Shown one piece after another: positions 11,107 to 22,600 of a stretch of DNA of 64,000 bases; position 1 is the first letter of the stretch; every line of letters begins with the position of its first letter. The position numbers and the translations under genes were made by a program. The DNA lies in NCBI GenBank assembly GCA_022836615.1, contig MU405259.1, forward strand, positions 124,001-188,000. The letters are read 5' to 3'. Below the pieces are notes generated by a model. The model saw nothing but the letters and a program-made list of their open reading frames with translations, was not told where the DNA came from and did not search any database. This DNA is from Annulohypoxylon bovei var. microspora. Taxonomy: Eukaryota; Ascomycota; Sordariomycetes; Xylariales; Hypoxylaceae.

Positions 11107-12687
11107 ATGATGGTCCCGAGGTCCTTTTTCTACTCTCGCAAACAATCAATATCACCGACGATCACGGCGTCCAAGGTATCTACGCCTAAGCGGAAGGATG
11201 ACCCGTCTACGAAGAAAGACGTCACTCCTATCAAACCCACCAATATTAGAACACCCCCGAGAGACCTTGATATGGCTAAGAGGAAGAGTCTACAGTCGGA
11301 TAAGCTATCCCCATCAAGTAGCCCGCCAAGTACCACCATGACCAACGCTGTCGCGCGACCAAATACTCCTTCCAGCGCCGTACAGATCCCCATAAAATCG
11401 AGGCAAGATGCCGCATACTCACATAGATCACGACCTCATGCGCATGCGCAGCGAAAACATTTCTCTCCGAAACGATTTCACGACGCGCATTCTCCCGATG
11501 CCATCCCCCCGTCCGTGGCCGCATTGCTTGCTATCACTAGCATTCCTCCGCCTAACCGGCGTATGAGGTCGCGACAGCAGTCCAGGGACTCGTCTAGAGA
11601 TTCGCGGATGACCGTGGATTCTATTGTTAGTCGGTCACAGGTCTCCGAGAAAGCCTTGAGTCAGGAACTCAGCGAGGAGTTTGCTCGAGATTTGAGCGAT
11701 GTGAGCATCGCATCTTATGATCGAAGCCCAATGGATGTATTACTCAGCCCACCCGACGAGCTCGACGAGGATGAAGCATCCATAAACAGTGACGGGGCAT
11801 TCACGTCGGCCCTATCAACCCGCGCTGCATCGTTTGAGAGTGTACCGTCCCTAGGAGATTCGTTTGGTACAAGTTTTGTTGCTTCTATCGACTCTCCTAT
11901 TACACCGCGAGGGAGAAGGATACGTCCCCCGAGACGTTCGTTGGAGCCCATCTCTTCGCCCCCTGGGAAACATCTGGAACACCCGCTTTCTACTAAGAGC
12001 AGTACGGATGTTGATCAACTTGATTTCAGGGTCTTCGACTCGAAGTCAGGTCCCGCAGAACAGAAACAGACTACAGGGCTATCACCTCTTAAATCTGTCT
12101 TCAAATCGAATTTAACAGCTTCGCTCCGTGCATTGCGCTCGGCAGCTCGGTCATTGTCTAGCTTTACTGCTTCGTCGATACCCCCCGATGATTTCCTCAC
12201 TAGATCCATACTTACAATTGATCCGAGGGTCCCATTCACCGATGAGAGAATGCCCCCTGTCATGGAAGAGCCTAGCGAAGCAATGCGTCGATACTTGAAC
12301 CCGACGAACAATCTACGTCCCGATTCGCGCGTGCGGTCTCCGGCCCGCAGCTACACGGCTTCTATTCAAATGCAAACGTACAAGATCCAGAGGTCCAGGA
12401 GCACCCCGGCAGCTAATCGTTCGGGTAACCAAACGGGCAATTCTAAATCCCCAGCTGCCTACGTATTTCCGCCAGGTCCTCGACAGCGAGAGATACGTGA
12501 GAACTCAGACTTCATTCGCATTGCTGTCTTAGAACACTTGATGCGCAAACGCGGCAAATTAGACGATCAACGTGAAGGACATGCGCGCTGGCTCCTGCCA
12601 CCAAGGAAGTCTACGTCGAAACCTTACGAAATTGGAGCTGATGGTATTCCTGCTCGGTGGGTTGCGATCTCGCAGAACGTCATCTAA
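11107..12687 (+). CDS. Unknown, largely disordered fungal protein with a conserved-looking C-terminus
   Basis: A continuous 526-codon frame of Ser/Pro/Arg-rich, low-complexity sequence. I do not recognise a named domain. The first ~380 residues look intrinsically disordered, with acidic patches such as PPDELDEDEAS (about residue 218) and basic Ser/Arg patches that could be phosphorylation sites. The last ~70 residues look folded: SDFIRIAVLEHLMRKRGKL, then WLLPPRK and GIPARWVAIS close to the stop. No signal peptide or membrane segment is visible. The ATG at 11107 is followed at once by a second ATG codon; either could start translation. Codon use and length support a real gene, but function cannot be assigned. 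The region upstream is a long, possibly transcribed leader. Confidence 0.65.
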   Translation: MMVPRSFFYSRKQSISPTITASKVSTPKRKDDPSTKKDVTPIKPTNIRTPPRDLDMAKRKSLQSDKLSPSSSPPSTTMTNAVARPNTPSSAVQIPIKSRQDAAYSHRSRPHAHAQRKHFSPKRFHDAHSPDAIPPSVAALLAITSIPPPNRRMRSRQQSRDSSRDSRMTVDSIVSRSQVSEKALSQELSEEFARDLSDVSIASYDRSPMDVLLSPPDELDEDEASINSDGAFTSALSTRAASFESVPSLGDSFGTSFVASIDSPITPRGRRIRPPRRSLEPISSPPGKHLEHPLSTKSSTDVDQLDFRVFDSKSGPAEQKQTTGLSPLKSVFKSNLTASLRALRSAARSLSSFTASSIPPDDFLTRSILTIDPRVPFTDERMPPVMEEPSEAMRRYLNPTNNLRPDSRVRSPARSYTASIQMQTYKIQRSRSTPAANRSGNQTGNSKSPAAYVFPPGPRQREIRENSDFIRIAVLEHLMRKRGKLDDQREGHARWLLPPRKSTSKPYEIGADGIPARWVAISQNVI

Positions 12688-15066
12688 ATTCAGGGGGAGC
12701 GATCTTCGTCGGTTTGCCCCGTATTGCTATCGTGAAGCACTATCTTGGCCGCTTCATTACGATCAACAAAACCGCAGGATCTATGACTACCTACATTCGG
12801 AAAAGCCCGGAGATGGCTAAGAAGCAATTTTGATTATTTAGCATTGTGGATTACCTATGTCATCAACGAATGTTTAAGATTCGACCCAGACGAGTACGTG
12901 GATCACGGGCTTTGTCCCACACGCTACGTCAACCTCGACTACCGAAAGACTAACTAGTCTTGATATCCGGCGAATCCTAAGCCTCTCATTACTCCACCTT
13001 TCCGACATCGCCAGTCGAGCTGGACCCATCGTAACATTCTGGAATACCCAAAACGCGGCAAGCGCTATCATGGGTTGAGGGTTGTGGAGTGTCTAGTCAG
13101 GGTCCTGTCAGAAATATTCGGGTGTGGGATCTCGCGTAGGTCGATCAAATCTACGACCGAGGTCGGATGGGTAATGGCTCCTGCAAGGATGGACAAAAGC
13201 TGGTCATCTTGTCAAGTTAGGCCGCTTTCCTCTGCAAGTCTTCCCATGCATTCCCGTAGTGCATTATCTGGCACAACTTTCGAATTAGGTCCACGATGAC
13301 TTCGAAGCTCCGCTATTTCAACTTAGCGCCTATGAGACGTATCCTCATTCCTCATATGCTCGGCTGTCGCTTAAGACTTACGGAATTTGGAAATCCCTAA
13401 AGACCAGAGCAGCATTAGCGGCCTGAAGAAAAAAAGGGAAAAGAAAGAAGAAAAAAAACTTGCGCATCCTACAAGGCTATGCCATAATGCCATCCTACGC
13501 TTGTCGGCTTTGTGCGTTGGACTGGGATATGCATATGACGATTTTGCTCCGATTGCGTAGCCGTCATTCTGTTTGATATTTTAGATTTTGAATTTTCTAC
13601 GATCTTGTGTACGGCCGCTCCAATACCCCTGGCATCTGCATTTTTCATTTTCGCGACACATATTCCCACAGTCCTATTTCTCGTTCTTTGATTAGCGTTG
13701 TTACTTTATTCTTTAACTAGCAGAGTTTTGCTGCGCATTTTGATGGAGTTGTGGTCCCTTCTGTTGGACGCATTGGGAAGGTATTCTTCGGTTAAGTTGG
13801 GTAGCCACTGCATTGCCCGGCGTTAGACACGGGTTTCATATACATTTGCAGATCTGGGCAGCCAGAAGCGACTTTACGGATTTATCAGATTTATATTGGG
13901 AAGATATCATTTGAGGAGCATTTTTGTGCGCATAGCGGAAGGTTAGATCCGTGTTGGAAGATGCAGGGACCTTGGTTCAGCCTTGGAATACTTGAGAAAA
14001 ATAATTTTAAATCTCGCAGCTCATCCTGCAGGTTATGCATAGCTGCCCGACAAGGCAGTATACCGGAGTTATCCAAACCAAGATGAAAATCGCATTTGAG
14101 GGTTTTTAGAGTCGAAGAGCGGAAGTTGGCTACCATTTAGATGTTGCATGAGTCTTAGCGAGCAAGCGGTTTACACTACATGATAAAGATATACCTGGCT
14201 AATGAGACTGCTGTATTAATTCTAAATCATATGATATATTCTAAAGAGACTATCAAGTTGTTTCCTATGAATAATTGACTCGGTGATATCCGAACTTGAA
14301 TAAGAATACCGACACACGTTTTAACTGAAAGTGGTCTAATCGACGGTTTAAATCAACTTGACTAGTTTGTCATCTTGGAAACACTTGGAAGCATGGTAGC
14401 CTTGATCTTTGAAAATAAAGATGGCTAGGGATCTAGATTGGCCTCACTAGTGGTGTGCCTTAGCCTTAATGAATACTGCTCTTATTACCTACTCCTTTTA
14501 ACATATTCTATTCTACATCGCGTGTAGTTAAGCGAAAGTAGCCCTCTGCATAGGCGAGATAGCTCGTGCTCACACCAACGATTGTAATATCTTAATTAAT
14601 AGAGAACTAATAGTTGGTGTAAAGGTGAAACAATGCCTGCCTATACTCCCTTGCTTCGGTATGGTTTGCTTGAAATATACTGACGTTATTGCTACGATTA
14701 TTTCCAAGGTTCTGTAGTGTAATGTATAGAATAGTCGTTAGCAATTCTAAATGCGAGATAAGGAGACTCATGTTGTGCAACAATGCATAGCACAAACACG
14801 CATGGAGAGATAGGGCAAGGATAGACCATACACACGAGCAATCGCTTATGTAACTATATAAGTCAAGTATATACAGAAGATTCGATGATTATAACAAATA
14901 CTAGCCTACAAGGTTAGAGATATCCCATATAATCACCCGCTAATAACGCCTCCGCGATAGGATATGTACATATCAACATGATACCTACATGTATACATGA
15001 TCACCACGCGCTCGGATACCTGACGTACGTATCTACCCAGGTAGGTACTTAGGTAGGTAAGGTAAC
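12688..15066. other. Intergenic region, 3' flanks of two convergent genes
   Basis: About 2.4 kb between the disordered-protein gene and the GH18 gene, whose 3' ends face each other. It contains no convincing ORF or RNA gene. It is AT-rich between about 14140 and 15060, with TAGGTA repeats at about 15040-15062 just beyond the GH18 stop and an A-rich run at about 13426-13460. Confidence 0.5.
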
Positions 15067-16128
15067 TCAAGCAACGTAATCCCTATACACCCTCTTCGCC
15101 TCCCTCCTGACCCGGCGCCCGGCCTTCCGCACGCGGCGCCACACAGCCTCCCGGGTCGAGATCTCCTTCTTCTCGCCGGAGGTGGCGGCGGCGGACCGCA
15201 CGTGCTGGGCCATCCACGTGGCCCACTCGTTGGGCGCGGCCTCGCCGCCCGGCAGCGAGTTGAAGTACTCCCAGCCGGCGACGCCGCCGAACGACGGGTT
15301 CTCGCTCGTCAGCTCCTGCAGCACGGTGGCCTCGCTGTCGAGGGCTACGAAGCCCCCGCCGTTCGACGGGCTCGTCACGAGCCCCAGCACCACCTTGGAC
15401 GCGGCGAACCCGTCGTCTACGATGGACTCGTAGTCCGACGCGCTGCTCGCGTCCCCCCACCCGTAGTAGAACTGGCCGTTGTAGAAGGAGATCGAGGACC
15501 CGCGCTGCGCCTCGAGGTCGAAGTAGCTGAAGCCGCTGAGGTTGCCGCCGCCCTCGGTCAGGGCCGCGGCCACGGGCGCCAGCGTGATGGTGAAGGAGTC
15601 GCCGAAGTCGGCCTTGAGGCGGTCGATGAGCCGCACGATGCCGCTCAGCGACATGGACTCCTCGACGTCGAGGTCCAGCCCCTGCAGGTTGTACGTGCCG
15701 ATCATGTCGTGCAGCGGCCCGTAGTACTTCTCGAAGGAGGCGGCGTCGCCGTCGAGCCGCTGGTAGGAGCCGGCCGCGGCGCCGCCGAGCATGCCCATGA
15801 CGGTGACGCCGGCGGCCTGCAGCTGCGCGGCGTCGGACCACACCTGGTCGAAGAGCGTGTTGTCGGGCGCGTAGTCGTTGAGGTGCACGCCGCCGTCGTC
15901 GTCGATCAGGTGGATGGCGGCGATCAGGACGTGCGTCACGGGGATGTTGGATGCGTCGCTGATGAGGGGTAGCAGCGAGACGTGCTCGGTTGCGCTGCCG
16001 TTGAAGTTCGTCGTCTGGTAGTAGACCACGACGCGGTGGTCGTCGACGGCCGCCTCCGCGGCGCAGACCGTCGGCACGAGGAGAGGCATCACCCTCGTCA
16101 TCCACTGGGACACTTTGCAGAACAACAT
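15067..16128 (-). CDS. Glycoside hydrolase family 18 (chitinase or endo-beta-N-acetylglucosaminidase type)
   Basis: Single-exon gene for 353 residues. A hydrophobic N-terminal stretch ending near residues 23-26 (MPLLVPTVCAAEA) suggests a secretory signal. The barrel begins with RVVVYYQTT (beta-1), has VMGMLGG (the SxGG-like strand, here MLGG) and carries the active-site motif GLDLDVEE, so Asp152, Asp154 and the acid Glu156 are present. The first Asp of the long DxxDxDxE consensus is Gln149 (LQGLDLDVE), and Val replaces the Trp common in chitinases; both features recall the small fungal ENGase-like GH18 subgroup. Later parts include FYYGW, KVVLGL and GVAGWEYFNS. The C-terminus is strongly basic. 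Substrate is therefore chitin, chitooligomers or N-glycans of glycoproteins. Third codon positions are extremely GC-rich, which explains long antisense open frames. Confidence 0.75.
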   Translation of the reverse strand: MLFCKVSQWMTRVMPLLVPTVCAAEAAVDDHRVVVYYQTTNFNGSATEHVSLLPLISDASNIPVTHVLIAAIHLIDDDGGVHLNDYAPDNTLFDQVWSDAAQLQAAGVTVMGMLGGAAAGSYQRLDGDAASFEKYYGPLHDMIGTYNLQGLDLDVEESMSLSGIVRLIDRLKADFGDSFTITLAPVAAALTEGGGNLSGFSYFDLEAQRGSSISFYNGQFYYGWGDASSASDYESIVDDGFAASKVVLGLVTSPSNGGGFVALDSEATVLQELTSENPSFGGVAGWEYFNSLPGGEAAPNEWATWMAQHVRSAAATSGEKKEISTREAVWRRVRKAGRRVRREAKRVYRDYVA

Positions 16129-18342
16129 CTTGGGCGGGTTTTGGTTGCGGCCTATTCCTCTACGCTGGGGTATCTCCTGTCTGTAGGAATAACCTGGATG
16201 CGAGATAGTAAATCTCGAAGGACGGCCCTCCCTCGACTAGCTGGCAACCTGGGGGGCGTCGTGCTCAAGTACTCGAGAGCTTCGCGGTCTGAATAAGCTT
16301 GGCTAAGCTCGCTAGTCAGATCCCTCGAGCCACTCAGCTACCTACACGGTCATAGGGCTATGCGGCAGGGAGGCGTAGCAGCTCTACTTTAAATACGTTA
16401 TTAATATCATGGAGTAGGTATGTATGTATGTCGTCTCATAAGGGAGGCTTCGCCCATCCCATCCCATTCTCTCATCCCTCGGGATCTGCGAAAGAACCCG
16501 TACGTAGCTGTAAGCAGGGTACTCCGCTCATGCAAGGACAGTGCCGACAACGTCGAGTTGAAACGTTTCGCTGGCCAGGGGGTTGGTCCGGGGTGTTACT
16601 ATGGTATTGACCGCGTGCGGGTACCTTACCGGCCGTAAGTGGCCTGGCAGGTACTTGGCGTCGAGATCCACTTCGCTGGAGGATCAGATGGGATGGCCAA
16701 TGATGTCGTCGGCCTCGCGATCAGCTTGGCGGGGACGGCGTCTATCCGTCCACCACTCCAATCTCGTGTAATGAGGTCATCAAGGGTCGTCCAAGGACCA
16801 AGGGTTGCTTCGTCCCCGGACAGGCAGGTGGACCAACCGCGGGCGCGCGATCGATCGTTCCCCGTTCGCATCTATATATGTACATATGTACATATGTACA
16901 CAGCTATGTACGCTCCTCCCGCGAAGGGAAACAATTGAGGGGGTTTCTTTCGACTGGGATCAGGTTCTGGACGAGTCGCGATAGAATTAAGCTGGTAGGG
17001 CTGGGGGCAGGTAGAGAGATTGTAGCATTGAGTCGGGCCTTTCCTACCTTGTTGTGTACTGTGTAGTAATGAAGATTCATCGCTGCCTGTTCTGTACTGT
17101 CTATTTTTAAGGGACAGACGATAATTTGTGATGAGTCGATACTTCGACTCCGGTGAGTGGGATTGGTAGACCGAGGATGTCTGTATGTCCTATGTAGGTA
17201 GGAGGTATGTGTAATACATACGAGTGCCGACCTGTCTGATCCAATTGCAATATTGCAATATCTATTGAACGGAGCCAAGTCTGTACTATTGTGAGATCTG
17301 TAAGATATGGGTAAGCTTAGTTGAGGTGACGTGGTATTGCATGATATAATATCGAGGTACTCTGTTGACATCGAAGAGACATTGATAGTTCGCTTAATCT
17401 CGTACTACCTAGGTAGCATTGGATATTGCTCATATTAGATATTACCCATGTAAGGCGTTTTATATAGGTACATATATGTCGAGTCTCGACTAGGGAGGAA
17501 CCTAACAGACGGAATGACTTTGCTGGATTGAAACAGAGATGGGAGAGGATTGACGATTAGGAGGCTCAAGCAAGATCTGACAATCCCAATTTTATGTTCT
17601 ATTTTCGTCTCTGTACATGTTAGCTCGCATTCTGACCATTCTGATACGTTACTCCTGGGGTTGTTCCCGCATTCGTCTGCGCAAGGGAGTATTGGAAACT
17701 AAAAGCGGAGCTCCGTATATTCCGTCTACGTGATCGAAGGATCGTCTATGTATGGACTGATTGGTTATCATCGCTAATATAAGCTATTCTATAAAAGGTA
17801 CGGTATGTCCTGGGGCATTAACAGGCCCTTATTTGCTATTCTTCAGTGGATACGTTACTAAAGTCTTCTCCATGGCCATCACGATTCTTCACTTACCTAA
17901 GTTGCTAAGGTAAGCCAGGTTCAAGCTTCGACTTGCATATAATATCCTTCAAGCCCCTCCACTGCTTCTCGGATAGGTGGCCGCACTACTCTTGGGTAGC
18001 CTTCAATGAGTCTATCAACAGTGCTTAAAGGAGGACGAAACGATACATTTTATACTACCTACGTACCTGGTAGGTATGTATATTTACGCGTGTACGTGCC
18101 TAGTGAGAAACTTTCTAGTGAGTCATTTGAATAGGTATGGATACCACCTACATCTATGATGGATTAGGTAGGGCTGTACCTAGTAGGTAGAGTTAAAGGG
18201 AGATACGCTGATGAATTGCCTATAACTGCTATGCATAGTACTTATAGGATACCTAGTTTATAAACATCACGGAAGGTTTCCCATTATTAAGCTTCTGTAG
18301 GGCTTATCGATAATCTCCGATTAGGTTTCTGGTATTAATTAA
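16129..18342. other. Intergenic region upstream of the GH18 gene and left of a fold-back element
   Basis: No plausible protein is encoded. Visible features are a TACATATG tandem run (listed separately), TAGGTA/TACCTA clusters at about 17193-17208, 17405-17415, 18056-18080 and 18160-18190, and generally AT-rich sequence after 17200. The copy of GGCTTATCGATAA at about 18301 resembles the inner part of the neighbouring element's inverted repeats. Confidence 0.45.
16874..16901. repeat. (ATATGTAC)n short tandem repeat
   Basis: Three head-to-tail copies of an 8-base ATATGTAC-type unit, which is itself nearly palindromic. No function is implied. Confidence 0.7.
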
Positions 18343-19174
18343 GAGTTTTACTATTTCAATAGTATTGGATTTCAATAGTGTGGCTCAGGTCCGGGCGCGG
18401 CTGTTCTGATTGGTTGAAAACCTTATCGATAAGCCGTCACCACACCAAATACTGGCATAGCAGATTCATCGCTTTACACTCGAATAACTTTCTACAAACA
18501 TGATTTACGAAATAGAAATTACAATCATTTTAAAGCTCTCAATCGGGAGAGTCTAAATATGTATTTGGTTTTTCGATGCATGCGTTATAAGGGGGTGGAT
18601 TGCTGCTTTTGTTTGCGCCCGGGTATTCCGGTCGCACGTGATACCCCCCGAAGCTTTTTGTTCCCTACAAGCTATCTTACCTTTTGCTCGATATCTACAT
18701 CTGTAATAATGCCAGCTTGATTAAACTTGGATCGTTGGATTGCGGCTTTCGAGGGCTATCGTAAGATCCAGTTTGAATCCAATTGAGGCTTTCCTTGTCA
18801 GGTTATTCAGGTGTAAAGATGGGACTGTGTAGGAAACTCAAGACCTCCGGGGCCACCGGGCAATGGTAAAGATACCCGGGCCGAAAAAACACCCCCGGGA
18901 CGGGTTAAAACAGCCATTTGCCCACCTCACAAGGCCTGCATCGAGAAATCGTTTACATTTTTCGAATCGCTGAATTGAGAGCTTTAATTGTATGCAAATT
19001 ATCTATTGAGTAGTAGTTGCATTGAAAAGTTATTCGAGTGTAAAGAGGTATGCGCCTAGGATGGGGTTTTGGTGTGGTAAGGGCTTATCGATAAGGATTT
19101 CGACGAATCAGAGAAGCCGTACCCGGACCTGAGCCACACTATTGAAATCCAATACTATTGAAATAGTAAAACTC
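18343..19174. mobile_element. Non-autonomous fold-back (TIR) DNA element, 832 bp
   Basis: Bases 18343-18449 and 19068-19174 are inverted copies of each other: both read from the outside GAGTTTTACTATTTCAATAG, then through GTGTGGCTCAGGTCCGGG and CTTATCGATAAG to CCACACCAAA, with only a few mismatches. Weaker inverted similarity continues inward (CTTTACACTCGAATAACTTT, AAAGCTCTCAAT, CGATGCA, CCCGGG), so almost the whole element could fold into one hairpin. Both ends are bordered by TTAATTAA (18335-18342 and 19175-19182), consistent with an 8-bp target duplication, or a shorter TTAA/TA one since the site is palindromic. There is no transposase ORF, so it is a MITE or fold-back derivative. A class II family cannot be named from this alone. 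It lies about 480 bases upstream of the RAD26 start. Confidence 0.85.
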
Positions 19175-19657
19175 TTAATTAATTGGACCAATTAGAGGGG
19201 TGCTCTATGCGTCATTCGGGATCCGAATCACCTTGTCGCCTTCTATCCTGTCTACTACTACTAGGTAGGTAACTATTGAAGGTTACCTAAACCAAGAACC
19301 TCAACATTGGAACATCGAACTTCTTTTTTCCTTCTTCTTCTTTCTTCAAGTGCATCGTCGCCTACCATTGTATTTTACCTTGGTAACCTTTTCCACAACC
19401 TCCATACTTCTTCCATCCTTCCTCACACTCTTTACCTGAATTCATCATTCAGACACATCGCAATTGATTTTGCACTACTGCATCCCATCGCACTCCGATA
19501 CCAATATCCAAACTTTTAGATATTTGGCATCACTTCAACTTCATTCGCGCTGATTCGCGCCACTACTTTTCGCATTATTAGAATTCTAACTCTCTTTCCT
19601 CTTTCTTATATCTCCGCCTATCCTTTTTATGTCTGGCACATTGTACCAACTTTCACC
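19175..19657. other. RAD26 promoter and pyrimidine-rich leader
   Basis: This stretch between the transposable element and the RAD26 ATG contains a CT-rich run (about 19320-19350) and further CT-rich sequence at 19570-19625, typical of sequence around fungal transcription starts. A 70-codon frame at 19307-19519 lies entirely in the presumed 5' leader and might act as an upstream ORF if transcription starts before it; its sequence looks like translated C/T-rich DNA rather than a real protein. Confidence 0.4.
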
Positions 19658-22600
19658 ATGACGTCCGATTCCGGTAATCTCGATGTCTCGAAGAATGAGT
19701 CGACGGATATTCAACACCTCGACAATTCAATCACCGAACCTGCAACAACCATTGTAGAATCAGCATCCACTGTCAATCGCAACGCTGAGAATGATATTGC
19801 CGACATCACTGACGAGGCATCCGCGATTAAGAACCTTACGACCAACGTTCGCGACCAAGCCGAGCTCGAGCGCGATATCACTTATCAGGCAAATCTTGCG
19901 TTGATCGATGCAGAAGATAAGCGAGATGCCAAACGCATCGAGAAAGTAGAGATCAGCATACAGAAGCTCAGAGCTGAGAAGAGGAAACAAGAGCAGCAGT
20001 TTCTCAAAGCTATGGGAAGACCTATTTTTAAGCGAGCTATTCAAGACAAGATTGCCCGAATAGACTCCGATGTCAAACAAGCACGCAAGGATATAGCTGA
20101 TATCCAAGCTCGCATTGAACAGCGCCATCGCGAAGGCGCAGATGCCGACCAACTTCAGAATGGCAATAGGAAGCTACCGAATGAGAGTCGTCGTGACTTT
20201 TTGGTGCGCACGGGGAAAATCACCCCATTTGCGAAGATTGGTGGTCCACGACCCCAGGGTGTTGAAGGAGCGTTAGCCGATGCTTTAGTCGATGCCGAGG
20301 ATCAAGCCGTAGCAGACCAACTGGAAGAACAAGCCGGCTATGAACCACAATCTCATCAGAATCTGCGAGCGCCTGGATTTGACGAAGAACCTGATCTGCC
20401 TAGCGTAGCGGCGGAAAGTGAGTTCGGCTTACGTCCACGCCCACGCCAGCAAAGAAAGCGTAAAGCAACGCGCGAGGCCTCGTCATCAGACGAATATGTC
20501 CCGCAGGCTTCGCCTAATGCGCCCGGAGTAGATCCTGCTGATCAAGAGTCAGAGGATGCCGGCGTAATGCGACCTCGGAAAAGGTCTAAGAGGGCAAAGA
20601 ATGAGGACAAGGTCGATCTTAGTGAGATCGACGATGGCAACGAGGCTAGCTACCAGACTCGCCTAGCCCATTGGACTAAAAGACGTCGCATTAACAGACG
20701 TAGAAAGCGGCAGGAGAGAAGGCACGAAGGCCTTGATGAGCCTGACAGTGGAGACGATGAGGAAGAGTGGTTAAAACCCTCCCCAGATCACGACGACTAT
20801 CTCTTGGAGAACGGGCTCAAACTTCCCGGCGACATCCACCATGCCCTCTTCGATTACCAGAGGGTTGGGGTCCAGTGGCTATCAGAGTTATACCATCAGA
20901 AAGTTGGAGGCATCGTCGGTGACGAGATGGGTCTTGGAAAGACCATTCAACTCATCTCCTTCCTCGCAGCTCTACATCACAGCAAGCGACTCGATAAGCC
21001 CGTCATCGTTGTGGCACCGGCTACCGTCCTGCAACAATGGGTGAATGAGTTTCATCGCTGGTGGCCTCCTATGCGAGTGTCGATTCTTCATGCCTCTGGC
21101 AGCGGCATGATTAACATGAAAGCAGAGGGCAGGATCGAGGACGAAGTTGAGTTGTACGACGACAAGTTGGGCAGAAGAAAGCTCCCACCATCCGCAAAGA
21201 AGATTGTGGATCGAGTCCTCAAAGACGGCCATGTTCTAATAACTACTTATGCCGGCCTGCAGACATATGGTCGACTCCTAACCCCCGTAGAATGGGGCTA
21301 TGCCGTTCTTGACGAAGGCCATAAAATCCGCAACCCGGACAGCGCTGTCACCGTATATTGCAAAGAGTTGCGTACTCCCAACCGTATAATCCTTTCAGGT
21401 ACTCCGATGCAGAACGGCCTCGTGGAGCTATGGTCATTGTTCGACTTCATCTTCCCAATGCGACTAGGGACGCTGGTGGACTTTCGCGCCCAGTTTGAAG
21501 TACCCATACGACTCGGAGGTCACGCCAACGCCAACAACTATCAAATCCTGACTTCACAGAAATGTGCCGAAGTACTCAAAGATACTATTAGCCCATTTCT
21601 ACTTCAGCGACTCAAGGTTGATGTTGCAACTGATCTCCCTAAGAAGACGGAACAAGTCCTTTTCTGCCATCTGACCCAGACGCAACGAAACCATTACGAA
21701 TCCTTCCTTAAGTCTAAGGAAATGGATGCTATATTCACTGGGGGCAAAAACACTCTCTATGGGATCGACTTACTTCGAAAGATCTGCAACCATCCCGATC
21801 TTCTCGATCCTAGCTTGAGCAAGAAAGAAGGGTATGAGTATGGTGCAGTGGATAAGTCCGGCAAGATGGCGGTTGTAGAAGCGCTGCTACAGACATGGAA
21901 ATCATTGGGACATAAAACCCTCCTTTTTACTCAGGGTGTCCAGATGTTGAATATTATCGAGCGGTGTGTAAAGCGCCTCGGAAATATCAAGTACCTGCGG
22001 ATGGATGGCGAGACTGCCATTAAGGATAGGCAGATTCTCATCGACAAGTTCAACAGAGATCCCGAAATCAACCTCTTCTTATTAACTACGAAGGTCGGCG
22101 GATTGGGCATTAATCTGACTGGCGCCAACAGAATCATCTTATACGATCCTGATTGGAACCCGTCGACAGATATCCAAGCTCGGGAGCGAGCATGGCGTCT
22201 CGGGCAGAAGAAGGAGGTCACGGTATATCGACTCATGACGGCAGGTACCATTGAAGAGAAGATATACCACCGCCAGATCTACAAGCAGTTTTTGTCTACC
22301 AAGGTCCTTAAAGATCCGAAGCAGAAGACTAGCTTTCATCTCCAAGACCTGCACGACCTCTTCTCACTAGGAGATTCCGGAGAGAAGGTGACCGAAACAG
22401 GCAGACTATTTCAAGGCTCCGAGGTAACATACACCAACACGTCGACCAAAAGTCGCGGCAAGCGTTCCAACCCGGAAGCCGTTAAGGCAGTTGAGACAAC
22501 GACATCACGAAGCTCACCAACCGATGATGATGATGATGATGATGATGATGGTGACCGGGATGTTCGCAGCATAGGAGCCTTAGCTGGCCTCGAAGATTAC

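Noticed and set aside
15202..15972. Antisense frame of 256 codons across the GH18 gene, and a 340-codon frame on the same strand
   Set aside because: Both are shadows of a gene with extremely GC-rich third positions; the translations are Arg/Gly/Ala/Val repeats without motifs.
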